Below, in pieces: positions 45,574 to 54,767 of a stretch of 64,000 bases of DNA; positions within the stretch are counted from its first letter, which is position 1; every line of letters starts with the position of its first letter. Origin of the DNA: Olsenella sp. An188 (GTDB lineage: Bacteria; Actinomycetota; Coriobacteriia; Coriobacteriales; Atopobiaceae); the NCBI RefSeq assembly GCF_002160255.1, contig NZ_NFKF01000003.1:1-64000 (forward strand). Direction: 5' to 3'. Position numbers and translations under genes: made by a program. The notes under the pieces were generated by a model. It did no database searches. It was not told where the DNA came from and saw only the letters and a list, made by a program, of their open reading frames with translations.

Positions 45574-46788
45574 CTATCCCACGTAGCCGGGGATGGTCGT
45601 CTCCTCGCTGAGCTGGGACTCCGTACTGCCCCCACACATGGCCCCGTGCGCCGCGTTGAGACTGTCGAGCAGCGGCAGCAGTCCCGGCAGGTCGCCGTTG
45701 AGGTCGGTCATGACGGCGACCACGTACGGCCCGCAGTCGGAGAAGACCACGCCTGCGTCGTTCGTGCTGGTGATGTCGTAGCTGTCCTGGAAGTACCAGC
45801 CCGGCTTGCTCCACACCTCGTACTCGTCGCGCAGCAGGCCGCCGAGCACGGAGTAGTTGGTCTGCGAGAGGCTGTCCACCAGCTCCTGCGCGCCCGCCTC
45901 CCCCGAGGTGCCGAAGCGATAGATCTCCTCCCAGACGGTCTCGAGCTCGGCTGCGGAGATCATGGGGTAGCTGTGGCTGTCGCCGGTCCTCGAGCTCTGC
46001 GCCGCGCCGTGTGCGCCGACCTCGTCGAGCCAACTGGCAAACGAGTCGAGTCCAAAGGCAAGGATGAGCGAATCGTAGGCGTCGTTTGAGGAGTTGACCA
46101 GGCAGTTCTGCATCGCAGAGGGATACTGGCCCGAACCGCCGTAGGTCTCGCAGACCATCGCGCAGTACGCCGCCTTCGCGCAGCTTGAGGGGTAGCGCGC
46201 CACGTCGTCGTTGTACGAGAGGGTATTTCCGGTCTGGACGTCCACGAGGGTGAAGCTCACGCTCAGCCCCTCTGCCTCGAGCGTTGCCACCTCATCCTCA
46301 AGCTGCGCGAGCGCGTCCGACGAGAAGAACGAGTTTGGGGCCGTGGCAGCTATGCCCAACTCGGTGCTCTGCGCGACGATCTCTTTGGGGTCTACCTGGA
46401 CCTCTTCCACGGCAGGCTCGACCGGCGCGGGAGCGGCGAGGTGCGTGAGCGCCACCGCGGCCAGCGCTATCACGAGCGCGCCCGCAAGCAGCAGCGCTGG
46501 GAGAGGAGGCAGGTGTCGGGAAGACCTGGGCCGGCGACCGCGAAGGTACATTGCTCTCTGCGGGGCTGGGTGGGTGTGGCGCTGCGTGGGCCGTGAGGCG
46601 GGGCGAGAAGGACGCCGGGTCGGCTGCGCATCGCGTGTGCGCGGCGTGGGATGGCGAGACGTCTGGGACACGCGCGCCGGCGCACTCCTGCGCGCCTGGG
46701 GTGTGCGGGGCGTGCCGTAGCGGCTGGGGTCGCGCGGTGTGGGCCGGCGCCGGCCGCGCGCACCCGGTTCGTGGTCCTTCTCGTCCAT
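45574..46788 (-). CDS. Membrane-anchored serine hydrolase of class A beta-lactamase fold (2)
   Basis: This 404-residue paralogue has an about 95-residue cytosolic N-terminus that is very rich in Arg, Pro, Ser and Thr and probably disordered. A membrane helix (about 96-118) follows, then the hydrolase domain: S202-C-A-K205 for SxxK, N-S-S-N-D-A-Y for SxN and K-P-G-W for KTG. The two domains are clearly related along their length (C-A-M-V-C-E-T, I-Y-R-F-G-T-S-G-E-A-G, T-N-D-A-G-V-V-F-S). The gene pair arose by tandem duplication and has since diverged in the anchor region. ATG at 46788 follows GGGAGAACCG. Confidence 0.8.
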   Translation of the reverse strand: MDEKDHEPGARGRRRPTPRDPSRYGTPRTPQARRSAPARVSQTSRHPTPRTRDAQPTRRPSRPASRPTQRHTHPAPQRAMYLRGRRPRSSRHLPPLPALLLAGALVIALAAVALTHLAAPAPVEPAVEEVQVDPKEIVAQSTELGIAATAPNSFFSSDALAQLEDEVATLEAEGLSVSFTLVDVQTGNTLSYNDDVARYPSSCAKAAYCAMVCETYGGSGQYPSAMQNCLVNSSNDAYDSLILAFGLDSFASWLDEVGAHGAAQSSRTGDSHSYPMISAAELETVWEEIYRFGTSGEAGAQELVDSLSQTNYSVLGGLLRDEYEVWSKPGWYFQDSYDITSTNDAGVVFSDCGPYVVAVMTDLNGDLPGLLPLLDSLNAAHGAMCGGSTESQLSEETTIPGYVG

Positions 46789-47041
46789 CGGTTCTCCCGT
46801 GCAGCTTGCTGAACGCTTGCTTATTATCCAACCACGTAAACAGAGGTTGCTAGGTGATTTCACTGTTTAGAAACTGTGACGGGAGACGTCGGATCCGGAG
46901 TGCTCTCGGCCCGTTGCCGCTCCGTGAAGAACTTGTGCCGAGCGCATCCGTGTCAAGTTTCTGCACAGGTTGTGCAATACTACGCAGGCTGTGAAGAAAC
47001 GGGGCAACGCGCCCCGGACACGACGAAAGGCACCGCGCCAC

Positions 47042-47719
47042 ATGCAGGAATGCGTGCTCAGCACCGACCGCCGGAGCGTGCGCACCAGACGCGCCCTGCG
47101 CCAGGCCCTCGCGGAGGAGATTTGCTCCACCGGGGACCTCTCCCGCGTCACCGTCACGGCGGTGACCGAGCGCGCCGGCGTCACCCGGCGCACGTTCTAC
47201 TCCCACTTCCGTGACATCCCTGACCTCGTGAACCAGATCGAGGAGGAGACGCTCTCCGAGCTGCGCGCCCCGCTCGCGCGCCTGGCGGCGTGCCACCTCG
47301 ACGACCTGCGCCGCGCGCTCGACCACGGCGACCCGGCCCCGGGCGCCCCCGAGCTGCTCTCGGCGGTCCGCGAGCGCCGCGACTACCTGCGCGCGCTTCT
47401 CGGCAACGGGGGAGACCCGGCCTTTGCCGAGCGCATCAAGGCGCTCGCCCACGAGGTCATCGGAATGCGCGCGCTCGACGGGCTCGACCTGCGCGCGCTC
47501 GGCCCCTTCTTTGACTACTACCTCACCTTCGCGATCTCCGCCGAAGTGGGCGTGCTGCTGCGCTGGCTCGAGTCGGGCTGCCGCGAGAGCGTGCCCACGA
47601 TGGCGCGCCTCATGACGGCCCTCATGTTCGTGCGCCCCGGCGACCTCTATGACAACCCCATCGACCTCGACATCCCGAGCTTTGCCCTGGCTGCCATGTG
47701 CTCCGAGGAGGAAAACTAG
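47042..47719 (+). CDS. TetR-family transcriptional regulator
   Basis: This 225-residue regulator has an N-terminal HTH (VTVTAVTERAGVTRRTFYSHFRDIPDLV). Its stop TAG directly abuts the ATG of the giant activase gene, so they are co-transcribed and translationally coupled. It likely controls its own operon. The start codon is uncertain because AAAGG lies about 14 bases upstream. Confidence 0.85.
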   Translation: MQECVLSTDRRSVRTRRALRQALAEEICSTGDLSRVTVTAVTERAGVTRRTFYSHFRDIPDLVNQIEEETLSELRAPLARLAACHLDDLRRALDHGDPAPGAPELLSAVRERRDYLRALLGNGGDPAFAERIKALAHEVIGMRALDGLDLRALGPFFDYYLTFAISAEVGVLLRWLESGCRESVPTMARLMTALMFVRPGDLYDNPIDLDIPSFALAAMCSEEEN

Positions 47720-50700
47720 ATGACCGACAAGACCGCCGCTTCCATCCAGGCCGAGAAGGACGCCCGCAAGGCCCTGGAGCTCACCCAGGACGGCGCCGAG
47801 CTCTCCCCGGCGCACCGCACGGACTTCAGCCACGCGCACCTGCGCCTGGGCATCGACGTGGGGTCCACCACCGTCAAGCTCGCCGTCATCGACGACAACG
47901 ACAACCTCGTCTACGCCAACTACGAGCGCCACCACACCGACATCCGCGCCACGGCCAAGGAGCTTTTCGCCCGCGCGCGCAAGGTGATCGGCTCCGCCCC
48001 GATGCGCGTCTCCATCACCGGCTCGGGCGGCATGCTGCTCGCCAGCTGGCTCGACCTCGAGTTCGTGCAGGAGGTCATCGCCTCCAAGCGCGCCGTGGAG
48101 ACCCTCATCCCGCAGACCGACTGCGCCATCGAGCTCGGCGGCGAGGACGCCAAGATCATCTACTTCGACAACGGCATCGAGCAGCGCATGAACGGCACCT
48201 GCGCCGGCGGCACGGGCGCCTTCATCGACCAGATGGCGAGCCTGCTGCACACCGACGCCGCCGGCCTCAACGAGCTCGCCAAGGGCTCCACGCAGATCCA
48301 CCCGATCGCCAGCCGCTGTGGCGTCTTTGCCAAGTCCGACGTCCAGCCGCTGCTCAACGAGGGCGCCCGCCCGGAGGACATCGCCGCCTCCATCTTCCAG
48401 GCCGTTGCCAACCAGACCGTCTCGGGCCTCGCGTGCGGCCACCCCATCCGCGGCCACGTGGCGTTTCTCGGCGGCCCGCTCCAGTACCTCTCGGAGCTCC
48501 GCAAGCGCTTCTACCTCACGCTCAACCTCGACGACGAGCACATCATCGTGCCGGAGAACGCCCACCTCTTCGTGGCCACCGGCGCGGCGCTCGCCGGCGA
48601 GTCCGACAAGTACGTCACCTTCGACGAGGTCATCGCCGCGCTCGAGGGCCTGCACGACGTCCAGGGCTCCGAGGTCGAGCGCCTCGACCCGCTCTTCGAG
48701 ACCGAGGAGGACTACCGGGAGTTCAAGGAGCGCCACGACGCCCAGGTGGTGCCCAAGGGCGAGCTCGCGAGCTACCACGGGCGCGTGTTCATCGGCATCG
48801 ACGCCGGCTCCACCACGATGAAGGCGGCCGTGGTCGGCGGGGGCGGCGAGCTGCTCTACACCTGGTACGGCAACAACAACGGCGACGTCCTCGGCACCGC
48901 CCGCACCATCATGGACGACATCTACGACAAGATGCCCTCCGACTGCGTGATCGGCCACGTGACCACCACCGGCTACGGCGAGCAGATCCTCATCGAGGCC
49001 CTGCGCGCCGACTCCGGCGAGATCGAGACCGTCGCCCACCTGCGCGGCGCCAAGGCCTTTGTCCCGGACGTCGAGTTCATCCTGGACATCGGCGGCCAGG
49101 ACATGAAGTGCCTCCAGGTCAAGGACGGCGTCATCGAGCACATCATGCTCAACGAGGCGTGCTCCTCGGGCTGCGGCTCCTTCATCGAGAGCTTCGCGGT
49201 GTCCATGAACATGTCCGTGCAGGAGTTCGCGGCCGCGGCCGTGGGCGCCAAGAGCCCCGTCGACCTCGGATCGCGCTGCACCGTCTTCATGAACTCCCGC
49301 GTCAAGCAGGCCCAGAAGGAGGGCGCGACCATCGGCGACGTGGCGGCCGGCCTCTCCTACTCCGTCATCAAGAACGCCCTGTTCAAGGTCATCAAGCTGC
49401 GCGACTTCGACGAGATCGGCACGTACTGCGTGGTCCAGGGCGGCACCTTCATGTCCGACGCCACCCTGCGCGCCTTCGAGCTGCTCACCGGGCGTGACGT
49501 CATCCGCCCGGACATCGCCGGCACGATGGGCGCCTACGGCGCGGCCCTTCTCGCCCGCGACCGCGCCGGCGCGTACGGAACCTCCACGCTGCTCTCCCGC
49601 GAGGACATCGACAACCTCAAGGTCAAGCACACCAACGTCCACTGCGGCCGCTGCTCCAACAACTGCCTGCTGACGATCAACGACTTTGGCGGCGGGCGCC
49701 GCTTCATCACGGGCAACCGCTGCGAGAAGGGCGCGGGTGGCTCGCGCGCAAAGAAAAACGACGCCCCCAACCTCTTTGACTTCAAGAACAAGCTGCTCTT
49801 CGACCGCCCGGTGCTCTCGCCCGACGAGGCCCCGCGCGGCACGGTGGGCATCCCGCGCGCGCTCAACATGTACGAGAACTACCCGTTCTGGCACGCGTTC
49901 TTCACCAAGCTGGGCTTCTCGGTGGTGCTCTCCGACCAGACCTCCGCGGCAACCTATGACGCCGGCATCGAGTCCATGCCGTCCGAGAGCGTGTGCTACC
50001 CGGCCAAGCTCTCCCACGGCCACATCATGAACCTCATCGAGAAGGACCCGGACTTCATCTGGATGCCCTGCATCCGCTGGGAGCGCCAGGAGGACGACGG
50101 GGCGACCAACCACTACAACTGCCCGATCGTCATGAGCTACCCGCAGGCCCTCGGCCTCAACGTCGACGAGCTGGGCGCGGGCTCCAAGATCGAGTACCTC
50201 TCGCCGTTCATCCCCTACGACAAGAAGAAGGAGCTCAAGCGTCGCCTCTACGAGCTCGTGAGCGAGCAGCGCGAGAAGGACGCCGCCGAGGGCCGTGGCC
50301 GCGTGCGCGGCGAGCACATCACCCGCGCCGAGATCGACGCCGCGGTCAACGCCGCCTGGGAGGCCGACCTCGAGTTCAAGGACGCCATGCACCGTGCCGG
50401 CGACGAGGCGCTGCGCTGGATCGAGGAGCACGACGCCCACGGCATCGTGCTCGCCGGGCGCCCCTACCACAACGACCCGGAGATCAACCACGCCATCCCG
50501 TCGCTCGTGCACTCCTTCGGCTTTGCCGTGCTCACCGAGGACTCCGTCGCGCACAAGATGGCGCCGGAGCGCCCGATCCGCGTGATCGACCAGTGGATGT
50601 TCCACAGCCGCCTGTACCGTGCGGCGCGCTTCGTGGCGTCCCGCAACGACCTCGACCTCATCCAGCTCTTCTCGTTTGGCTGCGGGCTCGACGCCCTCAC

Positions 50701-52438
50701 CACCGACCAGGTCCAGGAGATCCTCGAGGCCTCCGGCAAGATCTACACCGTGCTCAAGATCGACCAGGTGTCCAACCTGGGCGCCGCGCGCATCCGCATC
50801 CGCTCGCTCATGGCCGCCCTCTCGGAGCAGCGCGAGGAGCTTCGCCGCGCCGCGAGCCAGGGCAGGGTCCACGAGGTCGAGCCCGTGGGCGTGCGCCAGG
50901 CGGACGGCTCGCTCGAGCGCGCCCGTCACACGCAGGAGGGCCGCGTGCCCGTCTACCGCGAGGCCGCGAGCGCCGCGTTCGAGAAGGTGCGCTACACCGA
51001 GGACATGCAGAGGGCCGGCTACACCATCCTCGTCCCGCAGATGGCGCCGATTCACTTTGACCTGCTCGAGGAGCTGCTCAAGAGCGCCGGCTACAACGTG
51101 GTGCTGCTGCCCTCCGTTGACCAGGGCGCCGTGGAGGCGGGCCTCAAGTACGTCAACAACGACATCTGCTACCCGTCCATCCTCGTGACGGGCCAGATCA
51201 TGGAGGCGGTCCTCTCCGGCAAGTACGACCTCTCGCGCCTGGCCGTCATCATCACGCAGACCGGCGGCGGCTGCCGCGCCACCAACTACATCGCCCTCAT
51301 CCGCAAGGCGCTCAAGGACTCCGGCCACCCGGACATCCCGGTGATCTCCCTCACCGCCGCGTCCGGCCTGGACGAGAAGAACCCCGGCTTCAACATCTTC
51401 AAGCAGCCGGACGTGCTCATCAAGGCCGTCAACGCCCTGCTCTACGGCGACCTCATCATGCAGCTGCTCTACCGCGTGCGCCCCTACGAGGCGGAGGCCG
51501 GCGCGGCCGACACGCTCTACGACCGCATGATGGCGGAGGCCAAGGGCACGATCGTGGCCGGCGGGCGCAAGCGCTTCTACGACCTCTGCCAGCGTACCGT
51601 GGACGCCTTCGAGGCGCTGCCGCTCGTGAACGACCGCTCCAAGCCGCGCGTGGGCGTGGTCGGCGAGATCCTCGTCAAGTTCCACCCCACGGCCAACAAC
51701 CAGGTGGTCAAGGTCATCGAGCAGGAGGGCTGCGAGGCCAACGTGCCGGGTCTCGTGGACTTCTTCCTCTTTGGCATGACCAACGCCATCAACACCAACG
51801 CCGAGCTCGGGACCAAGGCCACGAGCCGCCTCTCGCACATGGCCGGCATCAAGCTCATCGAGGGGATGCGCGAGCCCATCAACCGGATGCTCGAGAAGAC
51901 CACGCGCTTCCAGGCGTACCCCGACATCTTCGAGCTGGCCTCCAAGGCCGAGCAGGTGCTCTCCCTCTGCAACACGATGGGCGAGGGCTGGCTGCTCACG
52001 GCCGAGATGTGCGACCTCATCGAGACCGGCACGCCCAACATCGTGTGCTGCTCGCCGTTTGCGTGCCTGCCCAACCACGTGGTGGGCAAGTCGGTCATCA
52101 AGCGCCTGCGCCAGATGCACCCGGAGAGCAACATCGTGGCCGTTGACTACGACCCGGGCGCGTCCGAGGTCAACCAGCTCAACCGCATCAAGCTCATGAT
52201 CTCCGTGGCCAAGGAGAACTACCGGACCAACCGCGAGGGCGGCTTCCACCTGGAGAACCCGGCCGACCCGGTGACCAATGACGCCGTGGCTCCCTACACG
52301 GGCAGCCACCGCTTCGAGGACTCCGTGGCCCGCGGCGACGGCTCCGCGTGCGGCGTGCACGGCGGCGCCGGCATCCAGCTCACGCCCGAGCAGCTCGCCC
52401 AGATCGAGGAGGCCAAGCGCAAGGCCGGCGTGAAGTAG
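47720..52438 (+). CDS. Giant 2-hydroxyacyl-CoA dehydratase activase-like protein
   Basis: This 1572-residue protein contains two BcrAD/BadF-type ATPase domains. The first spans about 38-310 (LGIDVGSTTVKLAVID, IELGGEDAKIIYF). The second spans about 350-625 (IGIDAGSTTMKAAVVG, ILDIGGQDMKC). A Cys-rich segment (HCGRCSNNCLLTI, near 640) and a DUF2229/2-hydroxyacyl-CoA dehydratase-like region fill the C-terminal half (YPAKLSHGHIMNL, NNDICYPSILVTGQIME, TGGGCRATNYIALI). Classical activases such as HgdC are about 260 residues and deliver ATP-driven electrons to a dehydratase through a 4Fe-4S cluster. This long form is seen in many anaerobes and its substrate is not defined. ATG follows GAGGAGG. Confidence 0.88.
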   Translation: MTDKTAASIQAEKDARKALELTQDGAELSPAHRTDFSHAHLRLGIDVGSTTVKLAVIDDNDNLVYANYERHHTDIRATAKELFARARKVIGSAPMRVSITGSGGMLLASWLDLEFVQEVIASKRAVETLIPQTDCAIELGGEDAKIIYFDNGIEQRMNGTCAGGTGAFIDQMASLLHTDAAGLNELAKGSTQIHPIASRCGVFAKSDVQPLLNEGARPEDIAASIFQAVANQTVSGLACGHPIRGHVAFLGGPLQYLSELRKRFYLTLNLDDEHIIVPENAHLFVATGAALAGESDKYVTFDEVIAALEGLHDVQGSEVERLDPLFETEEDYREFKERHDAQVVPKGELASYHGRVFIGIDAGSTTMKAAVVGGGGELLYTWYGNNNGDVLGTARTIMDDIYDKMPSDCVIGHVTTTGYGEQILIEALRADSGEIETVAHLRGAKAFVPDVEFILDIGGQDMKCLQVKDGVIEHIMLNEACSSGCGSFIESFAVSMNMSVQEFAAAAVGAKSPVDLGSRCTVFMNSRVKQAQKEGATIGDVAAGLSYSVIKNALFKVIKLRDFDEIGTYCVVQGGTFMSDATLRAFELLTGRDVIRPDIAGTMGAYGAALLARDRAGAYGTSTLLSREDIDNLKVKHTNVHCGRCSNNCLLTINDFGGGRRFITGNRCEKGAGGSRAKKNDAPNLFDFKNKLLFDRPVLSPDEAPRGTVGIPRALNMYENYPFWHAFFTKLGFSVVLSDQTSAATYDAGIESMPSESVCYPAKLSHGHIMNLIEKDPDFIWMPCIRWERQEDDGATNHYNCPIVMSYPQALGLNVDELGAGSKIEYLSPFIPYDKKKELKRRLYELVSEQREKDAAEGRGRVRGEHITRAEIDAAVNAAWEADLEFKDAMHRAGDEALRWIEEHDAHGIVLAGRPYHNDPEINHAIPSLVHSFGFAVLTEDSVAHKMAPERPIRVIDQWMFHSRLYRAARFVASRNDLDLIQLFSFGCGLDALTTDQVQEILEASGKIYTVLKIDQVSNLGAARIRIRSLMAALSEQREELRRAASQGRVHEVEPVGVRQADGSLERARHTQEGRVPVYREAASAAFEKVRYTEDMQRAGYTILVPQMAPIHFDLLEELLKSAGYNVVLLPSVDQGAVEAGLKYVNNDICYPSILVTGQIMEAVLSGKYDLSRLAVIITQTGGGCRATNYIALIRKALKDSGHPDIPVISLTAASGLDEKNPGFNIFKQPDVLIKAVNALLYGDLIMQLLYRVRPYEAEAGAADTLYDRMMAEAKGTIVAGGRKRFYDLCQRTVDAFEALPLVNDRSKPRVGVVGEILVKFHPTANNQVVKVIEQEGCEANVPGLVDFFLFGMTNAINTNAELGTKATSRLSHMAGIKLIEGMREPINRMLEKTTRFQAYPDIFELASKAEQVLSLCNTMGEGWLLTAEMCDLIETGTPNIVCCSPFACLPNHVVGKSVIKRLRQMHPESNIVAVDYDPGASEVNQLNRIKLMISVAKENYRTNREGGFHLENPADPVTNDAVAPYTGSHRFEDSVARGDGSACGVHGGAGIQLTPEQLAQIEEAKRKAGVK

Positions 52439-52463
52439 GCCTCACGGCACAGACCGCGCTGCT

Positions 52464-52497
52464 CGCCCGCGCCCCGGTTACGTTTGGGGCGCGGGCG
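52464..52497 (+). terminator. Hairpin after activase gene
   Basis: A perfect 12-bp stem CGCCCGCGCCCC (52464-52475) with GGGGCGCGGGCG (52486-52497) lies 26 bases after the stop. TTCTTCTC follows immediately. Confidence 0.7.
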
Positions 52498-52536
52498 TTC
52501 TTCTCGCCCGTCGATTCTCTTCTGGCGAGAAGAACG
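52496..52536. repeat. Inverted pair of the GGCGAGAAGAAC motif
   Basis: CGTTCTTCTCGCC (52496-52508) and GGCGAGAAGAACG (52524-52536) are 13-bp perfect arms with a 15-base loop. Similar pairs lie at 10095-10141, 44365-44389 and 53501-53546. Confidence 0.75.
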
Positions 52537-52646
52537 TGCAGGTTGCGGACGTTCTTCTCGGCGGAAGCGTCCGTAACCTGCACGTGCCCCGCGAGCGTGC
52601 AGGTTGTGGACGGTTTCTACCTCCAGACCGTCCGGAAGCAGCACGT
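52535..52646. repeat. Family B inverted-repeat element, copy 4
   Basis: Two hairpin modules with CGTGCAGGTTG(C/T)GGACG arms lie between the activase terminator and the chimeric pseudogene. The remaining 140 bases of this gap carry no recognisable gene and probably hold the promoter of the former PTS gene. Confidence 0.7.
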
Positions 52647-52790
52647 AAGGTCGCGGCTCAAATCCACCGCACTTCTCGACCCGTTTTGTCCGTCCAGTTG
52701 TGACAAAACGGACCTTAAGCCGAAAACACCCCCTTGTTAAGCTCACCTATGTAGAGCACGTGAAGGCGATAAGCCCGGAGGGAGGTTACC

Positions 52791-53457
52791 ATGGCACTCT
52801 TTGCGAAGGACCACATGCTCGGGACCATCGAGGTCTCGAGCCAGTCCGATGCGTTCGAGGCGCTCGCGGCCGCGGCCGTGCGCCTGGGCGCTGCCACGGA
52901 CCAGGCGGCGGTCGTGGCCGACTACAAGGAGCGCGACGGAGCTCGCGAACCCGCAGTACGTGGCGAAGTACCTTGATCTTGTAGATGCCAACAACGGCAA
53001 TGTTTGGCTGAGGTCAAGCGCGCCAGTCACGGTATACTGGCCGTATCCGGAAGGCACCGACCAGAGCACGGAGTTCCACCTCGTGCACTTCGAGGGTCTC
53101 GATCGCGAGATGGCGAACGGTGACATCTCGAGCAGCATCGAGTCGGCCAACACGCAGTACGTTGAGGTCGAGAACACCGAGCACGGCATCAAGTTCACGA
53201 CCACGGGCTTCTCGCCCTTCGTCCTGATGTGGGATGCCGGGTCGGACACCCCGGATACTCCGGATACTCCGGACACGCCGGATACCCCGGAGGAGCCTGC
53301 GGACACCACCAAGCCCGCAGGTGACGTCACCAAGCCCGCCGACAACGGCGAGCTGCCTGACGCCGGCGACGCAACCAACGTCGCCCTCCCGATCGCGGTC
53401 CTCTGCGGAGGGGCCGCCCTCGTTGTCGCTGCCCTCCGCGTTGCGCGCAAGCGCTAG
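52791..53457 (+). pseudogene. Chimeric pseudogene: PTS EIIA start joined to end of an LPxTG-type surface protein
   Basis: From 52791 (ATG after GGGAGG) about 48 codons match the N-terminus of a fructose/mannitol-type EIIA (MALFAKDHMLGTIEV, AVVADYKERD). At about 52940 the sequence changes frame and identity to the C-terminal part of a secreted surface protein. That part contains VTVYWPYPEGT, FHLVHFEGLDREM, FTTTGFSPFVLMW, Thr/Pro repeats (DTPDTPDTPDTP) and a sortase-like anchor L-P-D-A-G-D, followed by a hydrophobic helix and R-V-A-R-K-R. The two halves cannot be read as one protein. A deletion most likely removed the end of one gene and the start of the next. Confidence 0.8.
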
Positions 53458-53545
53458 CACGGGGGAAGCGTTTTCCTTTTGACGGGGCGCGCGGGTCGAG
53501 GTTCTTCTCGCCCGCGCGCTCGCGCTTTTCTTCTGGCGAGAAGTA

Positions 53546-53596
53546 CGTGCGGGCTGCGGACGGTTTTGGACTCCAGACCGACCGCGGCCCGCACGT
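53546..53596. repeat. Family B inverted-repeat element, copy 5 (single module)
   Basis: One hairpin module (ACGTGCGGGCTGCGG with CCGCGGCCCGCACGT) is preceded by a GGCGAGAAG motif pair (53501-53512 and 53535-53546). It lies between the pseudogene and the HAD gene. Confidence 0.65.
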
Positions 53597-53682
53597 AAGG
53601 CGGCGCGGTCCAGCTGCGAGGCACTTCTCGCCCAGTGCGCGCTATCATGGGGCGCGGACGTTTGCAAAGGGGAGGAGCGCTC

Positions 53683-54501
53683 ATGACAAGGCTGGTCTTC
53701 GTTGACATGGACGACACGTTTCTCTCGCCGGACAAGAGCGTCTCGGCGGAGAACATGGCCATCCTCGACGAGGCGCTCAGGCGCGGCGTGCAGTTCGTCC
53801 CCTGCACGGGCCGCAACGTGACCGGCGTGCCGCGCGAGCTCTCCGAGCACCCGAGCGTACGCTACGCGGTCTGCTGCAACGGTGCGCTCGTCTGCGACGT
53901 GCGCACCCACGAGGTCCTGCGCGAGGTCGACATCGACAAGGGCCTCGTGCGCTCGCTCTACGCCGACGTGCGCGACCTGCCCATCACCTTCGACCTCTTT
54001 GCCGACGGCATCGTCTACACCGCGTCGGACCGCTGGCCGCTGCTGGACCGCCTCTGCCTGACCCCGGAGGGCCTCGCCCCCATCAAGCGGGTCCGCACCT
54101 GCTTTGACGGCACGGTCGACGAGATGATCGGCGCGGTGGGGGACATCTGCCGCATCAACGTCTTCTACCTTGACGAGAAGGACGCGCGCTCCGTGTGGGC
54201 CGCCGTCGACGCGCGCCCTGAGCTCATCCGCTCGAGCTCGCTTCCCTGCAACGTTGAGATCACCTGCGCGGAGGCCCACAAGGGCTCCGGCCTGAGGTGG
54301 CTCTGCGACCATCTTGGCGTCGACCTCTCCGACGTGGTCGCCTTCGGGGACTCGAGCAACGACCTCACGATGCTCGAGGTCGCCGGCGACGGCGTGGCCA
54401 TGGCCAACGCGAGCGACGAGTGCAAGGCGGTGGCCGACCACGTCTGCGGTAGCTGCGCCGAGTCCGGCGTGGCCCGCTACCTGCGCTCGCTCTGGGCGTA
54501 G
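53683..54501 (+). CDS. Cof-type HAD-family phosphatase
   Basis: This 272-residue HAD hydrolase has motif I V-F-V-D-M-D-D-T-F-L (Asp nucleophile), motif II C-T-G-R-N, a Lys in C-A-E-A-H-K-G-S-G and motif IV F-G-D-S-S-N-D-L-T-M-L. A C2-type cap lies between, which is typical of Cof-type sugar-phosphate phosphatases. The ATG at 53683 follows GGGGAGGAG. A family C repeat begins at its stop codon. Confidence 0.9.
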   Translation: MTRLVFVDMDDTFLSPDKSVSAENMAILDEALRRGVQFVPCTGRNVTGVPRELSEHPSVRYAVCCNGALVCDVRTHEVLREVDIDKGLVRSLYADVRDLPITFDLFADGIVYTASDRWPLLDRLCLTPEGLAPIKRVRTCFDGTVDEMIGAVGDICRINVFYLDEKDARSVWAAVDARPELIRSSSLPCNVEITCAEAHKGSGLRWLCDHLGVDLSDVVAFGDSSNDLTMLEVAGDGVAMANASDECKAVADHVCGSCAESGVARYLRSLWA

Positions 54502-54662
54502 GGGGCCGCGGGCCGGCCGGCTTGCCCCCCGCTTGGTGCACAATTCCGGAATTGTGCGAAAACCGCCCCGGACGACTTGGCTTTTCTAAGCGCGAGAAGA
54601 ACCTCAACTGGCGTTTTTCCTCCAAGTGCGTCGCCCCCGCCGCACAATTCCGGAATTGTGCG
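54501..54662. repeat. Family C element, copy 1 (about 160 bp)
   Basis: It begins at the stop codon of the HAD gene and contains two copies of a 20-bp perfect palindrome, GCACAATTCCGGAATTGTGC (54538-54557 and 54642-54661). The centre holds TTTTCTAAGCGCGAGAAGAA. An almost identical copy lies at 61746. A GC stem with T-poor tail (54670-54735, GGCGGGGC/GCCCCGCC type) follows. Confidence 0.88.
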
Positions 54663-54767
54663 CGAGTGGCCTGCGGGCCAAGGCCCCCGCAACATGACGA
54701 CGGGGCGGGGCTTGCTCAAGGCCCCGCCCCGCCTGCTAAAAGGAGGAATGCGTCTTTCCCGTCGCCG

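Noticed and set aside
44521-46788. The serine hydrolase pair as a beta-lactam resistance locus
   Set aside because: The K-T-G motif is K-P-G, no clear Omega-loop Glu is seen, and no regulator of the bla type is adjacent.
46850-52360. An 1836-codon open frame on the minus strand
   Set aside because: It lies opposite the giant activase, which has clear motifs, ribosome binding site and codon bias. The antisense frame is a by-product of that bias.
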